A DNA stretch of 64,000 nucleotides from Gammaproteobacteria bacterium (GCA_030429735.1 JAUIET010000004.1:124001-188000); one strand, 5' to 3'; positions 28,734-38,374 are shown, counted from the stretch's first letter. Made by a program: numbers and translations. Notes: generated by a model from the sequence alone, not told the origin.

Positions 28734-30425
28734 GTGGCTGATTGGAACTTCGAGACGGATGTCGTCGTTGTGGGTAGCGGTGCGGGTGGTATGAGCGCTG
28801 GCGTATTCGCGTCACTGGCGAAGCTGGATTGTATTGTTCTCGAAAAGACGGACCAGTGGGGCGGCACAACAGCCATGTCAGGTGGCGTTGTTTGGGTGCC
28901 CGCAAACGCACAAATGAAAGATGTGAATATTGAAGACTCAGCTGCTGAAGGCTTGAGCTATGTTCAGCAAGTGGCGGGCTCAGTCTCACAGTCGCGGCTG
29001 CGGGCGTTCATAGATGCGGGTCCAAAAATGCTGCAGGTATTGCGCGAGCATACTCACGTTCGCTATGCACCCATGCCGGAATACATGGATTACTACCCGG
29101 AATTTGAAGGCTTCAAACCCGGCGGTCGATCTATGGAACCAGAGCCCATCTCGATCAGGGCAGTTGGTGAGCATATAAAAAATGTTAGAAAACCGGCCAA
29201 TCAGGGAATACTCAATCGATTTGCAGTCACGGCTGTGGAAGGTCAAAGTATTGCCAAGTTTACGCTCAAGTCCTACTTCTTGCTGGCCAAACGACTATTA
29301 ACCTATTGGCTTGATATACCGCAACGATTAGAAGGTCGGGAAGATCGACGCCAAACCATGGGCAGGGCGCTGGTCATACGCCTCAGAAAATCCTTAGTCG
29401 ATGCTGATGTACCTGTCTGGTGTAACGCCAGAGTTCTGAAGCTACTGCAAAGTAAAAGCGGTAAAGTGCGCGGCGTGGCCATAAAACTTGATGGCGAGCT
29501 TAAAACAATAAAAGCCAGGAAAGGTGTTATTCTCGCGTCGGGCGGCTTCGCCAAGAATACGACACTGCGACAGAACTACCAATACAAGTTTGTTACAGGG
29601 GATTGGACAGCTGCTTCTGACGGCGATACAGGAGATGCCATTGCACTGGGCGCACGCGTGGGTGCCGCATTCGAACATATGCAGTGTGCATGGTGGACAC
29701 CCACCTATATTCGCCCAGATGGTGTGACCGAGGCACTTATTTCCGGGAAGTCAATGCCAGGCAGCATTTTCGTAAATTCTGACGGGCGACGTTTTGTAAA
29801 CGAAGCGAAACCGTACGAAGAGCTGACAAAGATTCAGCTGCAAGCACACGCTCGCGAAGGAAACTGCCTGCCGTGTTTTATGATTATTGATGCAAACTAC
29901 CGACAGCGCTACCCGGTTGGTCCTATAGGCCCGGCCAAAGCACAACCGGATTCAGCGCTTGATTCGGAAATTTTGAGTGACAAATTCCTGGTCAAGGCCA
30001 ATAGCCTGGCTGAACTTGCTGCAAAGCTCTCCATCAATGCTGCGAATCTTGAGCAGACAGTGCGCCGCTTCAACAAATTTGCCATTGAGGGTCACGACAA
30101 AGACTTTTTGCGTGGCGAAAGTTTGCATGATCGCTACTACGCAGACCCAAGAGTAAAACCAAACCCCAGCCTCGCTCCGCTCAGCAAGGGGCCGTACTAC
30201 GCATTGCGTATCTACCCAGGTGACTTGAGCACCAAAGGTGGCTTGAAATGCGATGAAAATGCTCAAGTAGTGAACACCAGTGGAGAGAGAATCGAGGGAC
30301 TATACGCAACTGGCAATTGCTCCGGTGCTGTATTCGGTGATTCATACCCCGGTGCGGGGGCCACCATTGCGTCCGCAATGACATTTTCTTATCAGGCGAT
30401 AGAGCACATCCGCCGCAGTAATTGA
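28734..30425 (+). CDS. FAD-dependent oxidoreductase, KstD / fumarate-reductase-flavoprotein type
   Basis: The 563-residue flavoprotein resembles 3-oxosteroid 1-dehydrogenase and related FAD proteins. The N-terminal dinucleotide fold is VVVVGSGAGGMSAGVFA (near 10-26), followed by EKTDQWGGTTAMSGGVVWVP. The C-terminal FAD contacts include YPGAGATIASAM. The start is GTG 28734. It is in one transcript with the FabH-like gene. A steroid substrate is plausible but not demonstrable; other 3-oxo- or enoate substrates fit the family. Confidence 0.83.
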   Translation: MADWNFETDVVVVGSGAGGMSAGVFASLAKLDCIVLEKTDQWGGTTAMSGGVVWVPANAQMKDVNIEDSAAEGLSYVQQVAGSVSQSRLRAFIDAGPKMLQVLREHTHVRYAPMPEYMDYYPEFEGFKPGGRSMEPEPISIRAVGEHIKNVRKPANQGILNRFAVTAVEGQSIAKFTLKSYFLLAKRLLTYWLDIPQRLEGREDRRQTMGRALVIRLRKSLVDADVPVWCNARVLKLLQSKSGKVRGVAIKLDGELKTIKARKGVILASGGFAKNTTLRQNYQYKFVTGDWTAASDGDTGDAIALGARVGAAFEHMQCAWWTPTYIRPDGVTEALISGKSMPGSIFVNSDGRRFVNEAKPYEELTKIQLQAHAREGNCLPCFMIIDANYRQRYPVGPIGPAKAQPDSALDSEILSDKFLVKANSLAELAAKLSINAANLEQTVRRFNKFAIEGHDKDFLRGESLHDRYYADPRVKPNPSLAPLSKGPYYALRIYPGDLSTKGGLKCDENAQVVNTSGERIEGLYATGNCSGAVFGDSYPGAGATIASAMTFSYQAIEHIRRSN

Positions 30426-30566
30426 GACTTGCATCACAGCCTGTCTGGCTGCTCAAACAAGCTTCGGCCTTCGGTCGGATCTGAATGGATCGGAGTGTGA
30501 TCCTTGTCTAGTTTTTGATGTATTAAGCCGTTTGTCCGCTCGCAGTGTCGTGCCAGGCGGCATCGC

Positions 30567-32417
30567 ATGTCAGTTGAGCAAAATCGAGTGCACTATCTGA
30601 AATCGCAAAGTGTTGGTCTGAGTATGATTGTTGGGACTTTGATGGTCATCGCCATCATTGCCTACCAATCTCTGTACTATCAAAAGAACAACGAATCACT
30701 GCATTTACAGCAGCAGGGGCAAGCGCTTGCACAACTTATTTCCGAGGTACCCGCGGATGAATTGGACGAGCAAACGACACGCAATGCACTGAAAATACTG
30801 CAAGAAAGCCTGTCAAAAAACGATCTCGCCTACGCAATGGTGGTCAGCGCGCAAGGATTACCTTTGTCACAGATCACGGCTGCAGGTGTAAATCCTCCGC
30901 TGCCTCAGATCTCAGCTGCACCCAGTTCATGGACTGGTGAAACGCGACTGGCACTCGAGGATGGTCGCACTGTGATGGAGTTTTATGCGCCGTTCCTGAT
31001 TGATGGCGAGTACAAAGGCTCAGTTCACATTGGGCTTTTTGAACCTGAAATAAGCGCAGGGTTTGAGCAGCTGTCGTTTCTGGCGAGCATGGCCTTACCG
31101 GTATTCTTGCTGGCGCCACTGTTCTACTTCCTGATGCGCAGGCAGTTGCAACCTTTGCAGAATACGCAGCGCGAAATTGCGCAACATCTGCAATCGGGCG
31201 CTCTGCAGAATGTAAAACTAAGTGCCAGTGGCGAGCTTGGCGAGTTCATGGAAAACTTTAACGCATTCTTTCGTGAGGCAAGCGACAAGATTCAAGCGCT
31301 TGAGCATGATAATCACAGCATGCTTGCGTCCAGCAAGGTGCTGAATTACAAGTTCAACCGAATTGAGTCGGTGATCGAAGCGATACCTGGCGCCGTATTG
31401 GTGTTTGATGCAAGTGGCAGTTTGATGTTCGCCAATTCCAAGGTAGAAACATTACTGGGGGTTGACGCCGGCGTAGCTTTGGAACAACCCATAGCCAGCT
31501 GGTGCCCGAACGATGAAATATTTCGGTTTCTCGCGCGCTGCAGTGACCCGGCGAACCGTGCCATTCCCGAGCTAAGAGTTGAGGTGGAAACAAGCAATAC
31601 GCGCAAGCAACTGAATTTCAATGCCTACCCATTGTTCGTGTCAGCGAATGATGCGCGAAGTAAAGGCAATTTAGTATTGATCAGGGATGCCAGCCGGGAG
31701 GTCGCCGCTGAGTCCAGTCGTGAAGAGTTTGTGGCGCACATTTCCCACGAGCTCAAAACACCGCTGAACACCTTGATGATGTACAGCGAAGCACTACTTG
31801 GTGAAGACGGCAGAGACGCGGAGTTTCGCACTCAGGGCCTGAACGTAATATTCGACGAATCGGAACGGATGGCTGGCTTGATCAGCAACTTGCTTAGCAT
31901 TACTAAAATTGAAATGGGAAGCCTAAATATCGATAGGCAACGGGTAAAATTTAACGAATTCATAGAAGACACTTTCCGCACCATTGAGAAAGGCAGTGGT
32001 GACAGCGGTTTGAGCTTTCAATTGCAGCTACCAGACGATGCCATACCGGTTGCCATTGACAAGGATCTGATGCGTATTGCGGTCAATAACCTGCTCACCA
32101 ATGCGGTGAAATACAACCGCCCAGGTGGAACCGTGAGTTTGGATGTGGAAGACCTGGATGACGCAGTTCGCATCACAGTGAGAGACACAGGTATTGGTAT
32201 CTCCAGTGAGGACCTGGAGCATGTGTTTGATAAGTTTTATCGCAGTGAATCAGATGAAGTAAGAGAACGGACAGGTCATGGTCTGGGTTTGTCCCTGGCC
32301 CACGATATTGTACAACTGCACAATGGAAGACTCAATGTAAGCAGTGTTCTAAATGAAGGTACCGCCTTCACTATAGAGTTGTTTAAAGAAAGTGAATTAC
32401 TCAGGAATGTGGGTTGA
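30567..32417 (+). CDS. Membrane sensor histidine kinase
   Basis: A 616-residue kinase. Membrane helices at about 17-36 and 168-190 flank a periplasmic sensor of about 130 residues. A HAMP-like stretch (about 190-250) and a PAS domain (about 264-375) follow. The HisKA box is AHISHELKTP with phospho-accepting His394; the ATPase domain has the N box (NNLLTNAVKY, 507-516), DTGIG (540-544) and GHGLGLSL (570-577). The stop overlaps the ATG of a lone receiver gene, its likely partner. Position upstream of the filament genes suggests that it controls them. Confidence 0.9.
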   Translation: MSVEQNRVHYLKSQSVGLSMIVGTLMVIAIIAYQSLYYQKNNESLHLQQQGQALAQLISEVPADELDEQTTRNALKILQESLSKNDLAYAMVVSAQGLPLSQITAAGVNPPLPQISAAPSSWTGETRLALEDGRTVMEFYAPFLIDGEYKGSVHIGLFEPEISAGFEQLSFLASMALPVFLLAPLFYFLMRRQLQPLQNTQREIAQHLQSGALQNVKLSASGELGEFMENFNAFFREASDKIQALEHDNHSMLASSKVLNYKFNRIESVIEAIPGAVLVFDASGSLMFANSKVETLLGVDAGVALEQPIASWCPNDEIFRFLARCSDPANRAIPELRVEVETSNTRKQLNFNAYPLFVSANDARSKGNLVLIRDASREVAAESSREEFVAHISHELKTPLNTLMMYSEALLGEDGRDAEFRTQGLNVIFDESERMAGLISNLLSITKIEMGSLNIDRQRVKFNEFIEDTFRTIEKGSGDSGLSFQLQLPDDAIPVAIDKDLMRIAVNNLLTNAVKYNRPGGTVSLDVEDLDDAVRITVRDTGIGISSEDLEHVFDKFYRSESDEVRERTGHGLGLSLAHDIVQLHNGRLNVSSVLNEGTAFTIELFKESELLRNVG

Positions 32418-32791
32418 TGGCGAAACAAATTTTATTGGTTGATGATGAGCCTCATATTATCCGCGTAATGCAGATGGGCTTGCAACGGGCGGGTTATGAC
32501 GTTGTCACCGCACGCAACGGCCTGGAAGGTCTCGAGAAATTCAGAGCGCTGCAACCGGATGCGATGGTCGCTGACGTGGACATGCCGAAAATGACAGGTG
32601 TCGAACTGTGTACCACCTTACATCAGGAATGTCCTGATACGGCATGTAAGATATTTGTATCGACATCCAGAGCGGAAGCCGAGCTTAGGGTATGGGCACA
32701 AAAGACCGGCGGCATCCAGTTTCTTGAAAAGCCAATCAGTATCCGTACCTTAACTGCGGCGCTGAATGACCATTTTTCAGAGCTTCCCTAG
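32417..32791 (+). CDS. Stand-alone response regulator receiver domain
   Basis: A 124-residue CheY-like receiver with no output domain. The acidic pocket is Asp9-Asp10, the phosphorylation site is Asp53 (VADVDMP), and the switch residues are in FVSTS and the conserved Lys in FLEKP. ATG 32417 overlaps the kinase stop. It probably relays the kinase signal to another protein, perhaps the EAL protein encoded 19 bases downstream or the STAS domain of the ATPase. Confidence 0.88.
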   Translation: MAKQILLVDDEPHIIRVMQMGLQRAGYDVVTARNGLEGLEKFRALQPDAMVADVDMPKMTGVELCTTLHQECPDTACKIFVSTSRAEAELRVWAQKTGGIQFLEKPISIRTLTAALNDHFSELP

Positions 32792-32810
32792 CATTCCCGG
32801 GCTTACGTAA

Positions 32811-34994
32811 ATGACTATGCATCGCGACCCGCTGCTTGCGTGTTTAAATACGGCACATTTTTTCTGTCTTGCTCGAGCCCTGTTTCCCGGAATTCATGCA
32901 ATGCGAATGTTAGGCGCGCAGCAGGATTTTCTGGAAGAGAGTGATGGTGAATCGGCAAAATCTGAGCAGTCACGGATCGCAGAAATCAATGAGCTTGTTG
33001 ATGAAGCCGGCTCACAGCGTATTGAACAGGGGTATGTAAAACGTATTGCTGATCAGCAATACCTGTATGCACGTAATTTAAGAACGTATACAGACGCGCT
33101 GATCGGCACCCTGGTTGTTGAATTTTCTGGCATTCCCGAATATGACCCTGCCAGCCTAACGGCGCTTGAAGAATTATTCGTCAGTGATTACCAGCTAAAC
33201 ATGGAGCTGGATTCCGCTACCATGGAGTTAACCGACCGCTACGAAGAGCTCAATCTGATTTATGGAACAGATGATTCTGCCGAGCAGTTTGACAAGGGCC
33301 ATTCAGTGATGGCAAACCTGGTCTTGCAATGTTCTGAGAGGATGAATGTTGCAACTACTATTCTTTGCTTGCCTGACCAGGACATTCTGATAATTGAGAA
33401 GGCTGATGACCAGGTTTCAGCAGTAGATATACGGCAATTGGCAATTGACGTGTTTATGCCATGGCTGGTTTCAGTGGGCGAGACCCTGGTGATTAATGAC
33501 ATGAAGGACGCAGCGCTTAATCAGCAGTGTCCAGGACTGGATCAAAAGCTGATTCTCTGCCCGATTTATGGCTACGCCAGCCAGGCTTGTGGCTACATAG
33601 GTGTATTGAATGACGCTGACTGCGATGACTTCAGCAATAGTGATCGAAACCTATTGCAAATACTAAGTCGCAAAGCCTCCAGGGTTGTGAAGAGTAATTA
33701 TGATGAACTCACCGGCCTGGCGAATAAGGAAAGCTTCGAGTTTCTACTCGATGATCTGATCAAGCAAGGTGTCTCAAATTCTGCCTCCAGTCTGCTGTTG
33801 ATTGATCTGCGCGGAGTACATGTTGTCAATGATTCCGCCGGCAATGAAGCCGGTGATGCCTTGATTCGGGAAACCGGTCGCTTGCTTGATAAAGGGCTCA
33901 GTCCTGATAGTTTCCTGGCCAGACTGGAAGGGGATGTTTTCGCTATTGCCTTTCGGGGTTCGGATATTGATCACAGCTATGAGATCGCCAGGAACATTCT
34001 GTCAGCCATAAATCACATGCAGTTTGAGTGGCAGGGCACACGCTTTCACACCAATGTGAGCATGGGGCTTATCCCTATCAGTCTGGAGCAAGATGCGCAG
34101 CAGGTGATCAGCACGGCAAAGATTGCGCTGCAGATGGCTTGTGACAAAGGCAATAATCTGATTGAAGTGCAGAGTTCAGGTAACGATGAGATTGCATTGC
34201 GTAAGGAGCGGATGCGCAGTCTGAACGTTATTCATGAAGCGTTGGAAGCGGACCATTTCGAATTGTATTGCCAAGGCATTTTCGCATCACAGTCAGTCTC
34301 ATCACCACATCACTACGAGGTGCTGTTGCGTCTGCGGGATGCGGATGGAAACGTCGTATCACCCGGCGTTTTTATTCCGGCAGCAGAACACTACAAGGTG
34401 ATGCCTGATATAGATCGTTGGGTTGTCAGCCATTGTTTGCGCACCTTGACAAACGACTGGGACGTACTTAAACATACCTCACAAAGCTGGGCGATTAACT
34501 TATCCGGGCAAACGTTCTCACAGCCCGATTTAATCGACTTCATTAGCGAAGAGTTAGAGCGTTGCATAGTACCTGCTGATCGAATAGCGTTTGAGATTAC
34601 TGAAACAGTTGCGGTAGATGATTTAACCGCGGCGCGAAATACCATTGAGGCAGTGCAAAGCCTGGGTTGTGAGTTTTACCTGGATGATTTCGGAACAGGC
34701 TTGAGTTCGTTCACTTACTTGCAGGAGCTGCCTTTCAATCATGTCAAAATTGACGGTCGGTTTATTAAGAATGTCGTTAATGACAAAGTAGCGCACGCTA
34801 TGGTCAAAGCAATAACCGACGTTGCCCACGTACTGGGCATGTCTACGGTTGCCGAGTACGTCGAAGACGAGTCAATTATATCGGCGTTGCGAGATTTGGG
34901 CGTTGAATACATGCAGGGTTATTGTTTGCATAAGCCTGAGCCAATGATGAATATCATTGAATCTGTTCGCACAAACACTCGCCTCAGCGCTTGA
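32811..34994 (+). CDS. GAF-like / degenerate GGDEF / EAL protein, probable c-di-GMP phosphodiesterase
   Basis: A 727-residue c-di-GMP protein. A GAF-like sensory region spans about 160-295. The GGDEF domain (about 300-460) reads LEGDVF where active enzymes have GGDEF, with no RXXD inhibitory site, so cyclase activity is unlikely. The EAL domain (about 470-720) reads EVLLR for the EAL motif but keeps the other catalytic residues: Asn in AINLSG, Glu in FEITET, the DD pair in YLDDFGTG, Lys in VKIDG, Glu in VAEYVE and Gln in YMQGY. I expect c-di-GMP hydrolysis. It precedes the MshEN-containing ATPase by eight bases. Confidence 0.85.
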   Translation: MTMHRDPLLACLNTAHFFCLARALFPGIHAMRMLGAQQDFLEESDGESAKSEQSRIAEINELVDEAGSQRIEQGYVKRIADQQYLYARNLRTYTDALIGTLVVEFSGIPEYDPASLTALEELFVSDYQLNMELDSATMELTDRYEELNLIYGTDDSAEQFDKGHSVMANLVLQCSERMNVATTILCLPDQDILIIEKADDQVSAVDIRQLAIDVFMPWLVSVGETLVINDMKDAALNQQCPGLDQKLILCPIYGYASQACGYIGVLNDADCDDFSNSDRNLLQILSRKASRVVKSNYDELTGLANKESFEFLLDDLIKQGVSNSASSLLLIDLRGVHVVNDSAGNEAGDALIRETGRLLDKGLSPDSFLARLEGDVFAIAFRGSDIDHSYEIARNILSAINHMQFEWQGTRFHTNVSMGLIPISLEQDAQQVISTAKIALQMACDKGNNLIEVQSSGNDEIALRKERMRSLNVIHEALEADHFELYCQGIFASQSVSSPHHYEVLLRLRDADGNVVSPGVFIPAAEHYKVMPDIDRWVVSHCLRTLTNDWDVLKHTSQSWAINLSGQTFSQPDLIDFISEELERCIVPADRIAFEITETVAVDDLTAARNTIEAVQSLGCEFYLDDFGTGLSSFTYLQELPFNHVKIDGRFIKNVVNDKVAHAMVKAITDVAHVLGMSTVAEYVEDESIISALRDLGVEYMQGYCLHKPEPMMNIIESVRTNTRLSA

Positions 34995-35002
34995 GTTGAG
35001 AC

Positions 35003-37054
35003 ATGAACGCACACGTAGAAATAAATAAAGAGCTTATTCAGCGCACACAGATAGGCGTAATGACATATCTGGCGCCAAAGCAGTCCATGACGGAAGCTTA
35101 TGTGCGAGACGCGTTTGATGATTCAGTAGAAGCCTGCATTAGCAAAATGCAAGTTAACCTGGTACTCGATCTGGCTGCAATTCAGATAGTAAACAGTGCA
35201 GCGATGGAGTCGATGATTAATGCACAAGACCGGCTGCTGCGCCTTGGCGGTTGGTTAAAAGTGGCGAATGCCAGTCGTCTGCTGAAAGAGATATTCAGAA
35301 TTACTCGTTTTGGCGACTCAGTCGCGATCATTGACAATGATGGCGTCGTAGGCGAAGTCTCCGAACAACAGCAATCCGAGATGAAGCTGGGTGATATTTT
35401 GCTGGGCAAAGGCTTGCTTAGCGAGATGCAACTTGAGCAAGCGATCAAACTTCAGCAGGAAACTGGAAAGAAGCTGGGGCAAGTGCTGATCGAATCTGAT
35501 TTTGCGCCCGAAAATGAGGTGTACGAGGCTTTGGCACGCCAACTTCAAATGCCTTATGTCCGTTTAAAGATGGGCTTGTTCGACAGTGACGTCGTTAAGC
35601 AGCTGGATAAATCGGTTCTGGCGCGCCTTGGCATACTGCCCTTGTTCTGTATTCGAAAAAAGCTGATGGTCGCGACCTCCAGTCCGCAGGACATGCCATC
35701 GCTCAACGAAATTGAAGAGCGCTTGGGCGTACAGGCGGTTCCCATTCTGGCCAGCCCAAGTGATATCACCAAGCACATAAACGACGCGTATGAGAGCAGT
35801 GGCTTCGCTGACGATATCATCGTTGATCTGGAAGATGGTTTTGAAGTTGTTGATAACTCCTTACGAAACGACTATGACGCAATTGATGAGCTTGCCGCAG
35901 GAAGCCCGGTTATCAACCTGGTCAATTCGGTTATTCAGCGCGCGGTGCGCGATGGCGCGAGTGATGTGCACATTGAGCCGGGTCGACAAAAGTCCAGAGT
36001 GCGTTATCGAATAGACGGCGTGCTGTACGAAGCCATAGCGCCCAGTGCAGATATGCACCCGGCAATCGTCTCCCGGCTCAAGGTAATGGCCAATCTCGAC
36101 ATAGCGGAACGCAGAATGCCTCAGGACGGTCGTATTCAGGTACAGACGCAAGGTCGGCAGGTTGATCTTCGATTCAGTTCATTGCCGGGTATGTACGGCG
36201 AGAAAGTAGTGCTGCGTGTGCTTGACAAGAATCAGGCAATTCTTGATATCAATAAACTTGGCATGAAAGACAGCAATGTCGATAAATTTCGTGAATTGAT
36301 GACGCGCAGCTACGGTTTGGTATTGGTCACCGGACCGACCGGCAGTGGCAAGACAACCAGTTTGTACGCTGCCTTGAATCACCTGAATTCAATAGAGAAA
36401 AACATTGTCACGATTGAAGATCCGGTGGAATACCAGTTGGATATTATCAATCAGAATGAGGTGAAAGCGGGTATCGGACTGAGCTTCGCAAAAATGTTGA
36501 AACACATTTTGCGCCAAGACCCGGACATAGTGATGGTTGGTGAAATTCGCGACCGTGAGACTGCAGAAATTGCCGTACAGGCCGCGCTTACCGGTCATTT
36601 GGTGCTGTCTACCTTACATACCAACGACAGTATTGGCGCCGTAACCCGCATCATTGATATGGGCGTTGAACCTTACCTGCTGTCATCAGCATTGCTCGGA
36701 GTGGTTGCCCAGCGCCTTTTGCGCACAATATGCCCCGCCTGTAAAACCAAGTTTGTGGCTCCGAATGATGTGTGTGAACAATACGGTTTTGATAACAGCA
36801 ACCCGGTACAGCTCGCAAAAGGGCGCGGTTGTACCGAGTGCTACGACTCGGGTTATCGCGGACGAGCGGGTATACATGAAATTCTTGAGGTCACGCCTGC
36901 GCTGCAGCAACTGATAATGACCAACCCAAGCCGTGATCAGCTCAACGAGTACTTGAAGGAATATGAGGTTGAAACCTTGATGCACAGCGGGCTTGAGCGC
37001 GTACTCAGGCAAGAAACAACGCTCGAAGAAGTGTCGCGTGTAGTGAACACCTAA
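35003..37054 (+). CDS. STAS-MshEN-GspE fusion: type IV filament assembly ATPase
   Basis: A 683-residue fusion. Residues 1-115 form a STAS (anti-anti-sigma-like) domain: NLVLDLAAIQIVNSAAME with Ser65 at the usual phospho-site, then WLKVANASRLLKEIFRITRFG (quoted in part). Residues 128-180 form an MshEN module, two 24-residue motifs at 128-151 and 157-180, each opening KLG and ending in Gln, separated by exactly five residues; this is the published c-di-GMP-binding architecture. The ATPase has Walker A GPTGSGKTT (444-452), Walker B near 506-517 and a zinc site at Cys577, 580, 610, 613. It probably powers filament extension. The STAS fusion is unusual. Confidence 0.92.
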   Translation: MNAHVEINKELIQRTQIGVMTYLAPKQSMTEAYVRDAFDDSVEACISKMQVNLVLDLAAIQIVNSAAMESMINAQDRLLRLGGWLKVANASRLLKEIFRITRFGDSVAIIDNDGVVGEVSEQQQSEMKLGDILLGKGLLSEMQLEQAIKLQQETGKKLGQVLIESDFAPENEVYEALARQLQMPYVRLKMGLFDSDVVKQLDKSVLARLGILPLFCIRKKLMVATSSPQDMPSLNEIEERLGVQAVPILASPSDITKHINDAYESSGFADDIIVDLEDGFEVVDNSLRNDYDAIDELAAGSPVINLVNSVIQRAVRDGASDVHIEPGRQKSRVRYRIDGVLYEAIAPSADMHPAIVSRLKVMANLDIAERRMPQDGRIQVQTQGRQVDLRFSSLPGMYGEKVVLRVLDKNQAILDINKLGMKDSNVDKFRELMTRSYGLVLVTGPTGSGKTTSLYAALNHLNSIEKNIVTIEDPVEYQLDIINQNEVKAGIGLSFAKMLKHILRQDPDIVMVGEIRDRETAEIAVQAALTGHLVLSTLHTNDSIGAVTRIIDMGVEPYLLSSALLGVVAQRLLRTICPACKTKFVAPNDVCEQYGFDNSNPVQLAKGRGCTECYDSGYRGRAGIHEILEVTPALQQLIMTNPSRDQLNEYLKEYEVETLMHSGLERVLRQETTLEEVSRVVNT

Positions 37055-37058
37055 CGCA

Positions 37059-38246
37059 ATGGCAATCAATATCAAGCAACTGGAAGAACAGGGCGGCACG
37101 TCGCAAGTTGCTGCCAAGACGTCGCTACGTGCGGGAGCAGCGAACGACGGGGAGCCGTCAGTTCGCAAGTTAAGCGATGTCCATATCAACCTGGACTTCC
37201 TTGCGCCAAGCAAAGTTACCGCAAATGACCGAATGTTCTTTACCGAGCAGCTCGCCTTGATGCTGGATACCGGCAACAGTTTGCTGGAGTCCTTGCGCAG
37301 CTTGAGCCGCTATGGTGGCAGCGTTGCGCTGAAAAAACTGATAAACAGTATTGCCGATGATGTAGAGCAAGGGCAGTCATTTTCCTTCGCGTTGGCCAAG
37401 CACCCTGAGGTATTCAACAGCACGTATTGCAATCTTGTTAAGGCCAGCGAACAAGGCGGGTTCATGAGTGACGTGCTGGAAGAACTGATGGAAATGGATG
37501 AAAAGCGGTCAAAACTGCAAGCCACGATGCAGTCAGCTTTATCGTACCCAGTGTTTCTTGCCGGTTTCTCAGTACTTGTCGTTATTTTTGTGCTGGTCGT
37601 GGTGTTCCCCAAATTTGCGGATATGTTTGGCGCAATGTCACAGCATTTGCCTGCTACCACCGTTATCTTAATGGGCTTCAGCGAAAGTTTGATTGCCCAC
37701 TGGCCTTACTATATCGCCGGCACGGTAGCGCTCGTCGGCGGTGTGTTTGCAGCGCTTCGATCGTCAGCAGGACGCTATTTTCTAGACGGAGCCAAGCTGC
37801 GAGTGCCAGTTGTCAGGGATATTTTTTCTGAACTCTATCTGGTGCAATCAATGCGCGTCATGTCGATGTCTATGTCGCGCGGTGTTAGTGCTATCGAGAC
37901 GCTGGCGGCGTGCCGCGATGTCATTGCGAATAAGCGCTACAGAGACTTTTTCAGATCGATTGAAAACGATCTGCAGGAAGGCAAGGGGCTGGCGGCAGGT
38001 TTTCGCCGCGAGGGATTTATCCCTGACCTCGTCAAACAAATGATCACTACGGGTGAGGAAAGTGGCAATCTGCCAAAAGTCATGGCTCGTGTGGCCAGCT
38101 ATTATGAGCGCCAGTTGGAGAAACGGCTGCAAATGGTGTCCAAAGCCGCGGAACCCCTGATGCTAATTGTTATGGGCGCCGTGGTTGGCGTACTGGTCAG
38201 TTCTCTGATTCTTCCTATCTTCAAGATGTCAACGGTTGCTCATTAA
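37059..38246 (+). CDS. GspF/PilC-type inner-membrane platform protein
   Basis: A 395-residue polytopic platform protein that couples the ATPase to the growing filament. It has two T2SSF repeats (about 70-195 and 270-390), with FFTEQLALMLDTGNSLLESL near the start and membrane segments at about 165-190, 215-235 and 365-385. Start ATG 37059, four bases after the ATPase gene. The N-terminal 60 residues are hydrophilic and probably bind the ATPase. There is no PilB/PilT-style duplication of the ATPase in this cluster. Confidence 0.9.
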   Translation: MAINIKQLEEQGGTSQVAAKTSLRAGAANDGEPSVRKLSDVHINLDFLAPSKVTANDRMFFTEQLALMLDTGNSLLESLRSLSRYGGSVALKKLINSIADDVEQGQSFSFALAKHPEVFNSTYCNLVKASEQGGFMSDVLEELMEMDEKRSKLQATMQSALSYPVFLAGFSVLVVIFVLVVVFPKFADMFGAMSQHLPATTVILMGFSESLIAHWPYYIAGTVALVGGVFAALRSSAGRYFLDGAKLRVPVVRDIFSELYLVQSMRVMSMSMSRGVSAIETLAACRDVIANKRYRDFFRSIENDLQEGKGLAAGFRREGFIPDLVKQMITTGEESGNLPKVMARVASYYERQLEKRLQMVSKAAEPLMLIVMGAVVGVLVSSLILPIFKMSTVAH

Positions 38247-38277
38247 TTGAGCTGCGACCGCTTCATACCGTTGGTCC

Positions 38278-38374
38278 GCTGCCGCCTAAAATAGAATCAC
38301 TTTGGGACGACTGTCTCATTATCTCGTCTAATCTTAAATAAACGGATCTGCATTCTGCGCGAGCAGGCGGCAGC
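38278..38374 (+). promoter_or_regulatory. Inverted repeat framing the major pilin leader
   Basis: GCTGCCGCCT (38278-38287) and AGGCGGCAGC (38365-38374) are perfect 10-bp inverted repeats 77 bases apart in the 155-base gap before the GspG-like gene. A long-range stem in the leader RNA is possible. I found no convincing sigma-70 or sigma-54 promoter in the gap. Confidence 0.3.

Noticed and set aside
33700-34200. Active diguanylate cyclase
   Set aside because: The signature is EGDVF instead of GGDEF and the inhibitory site is absent, so cyclase activity is unlikely.
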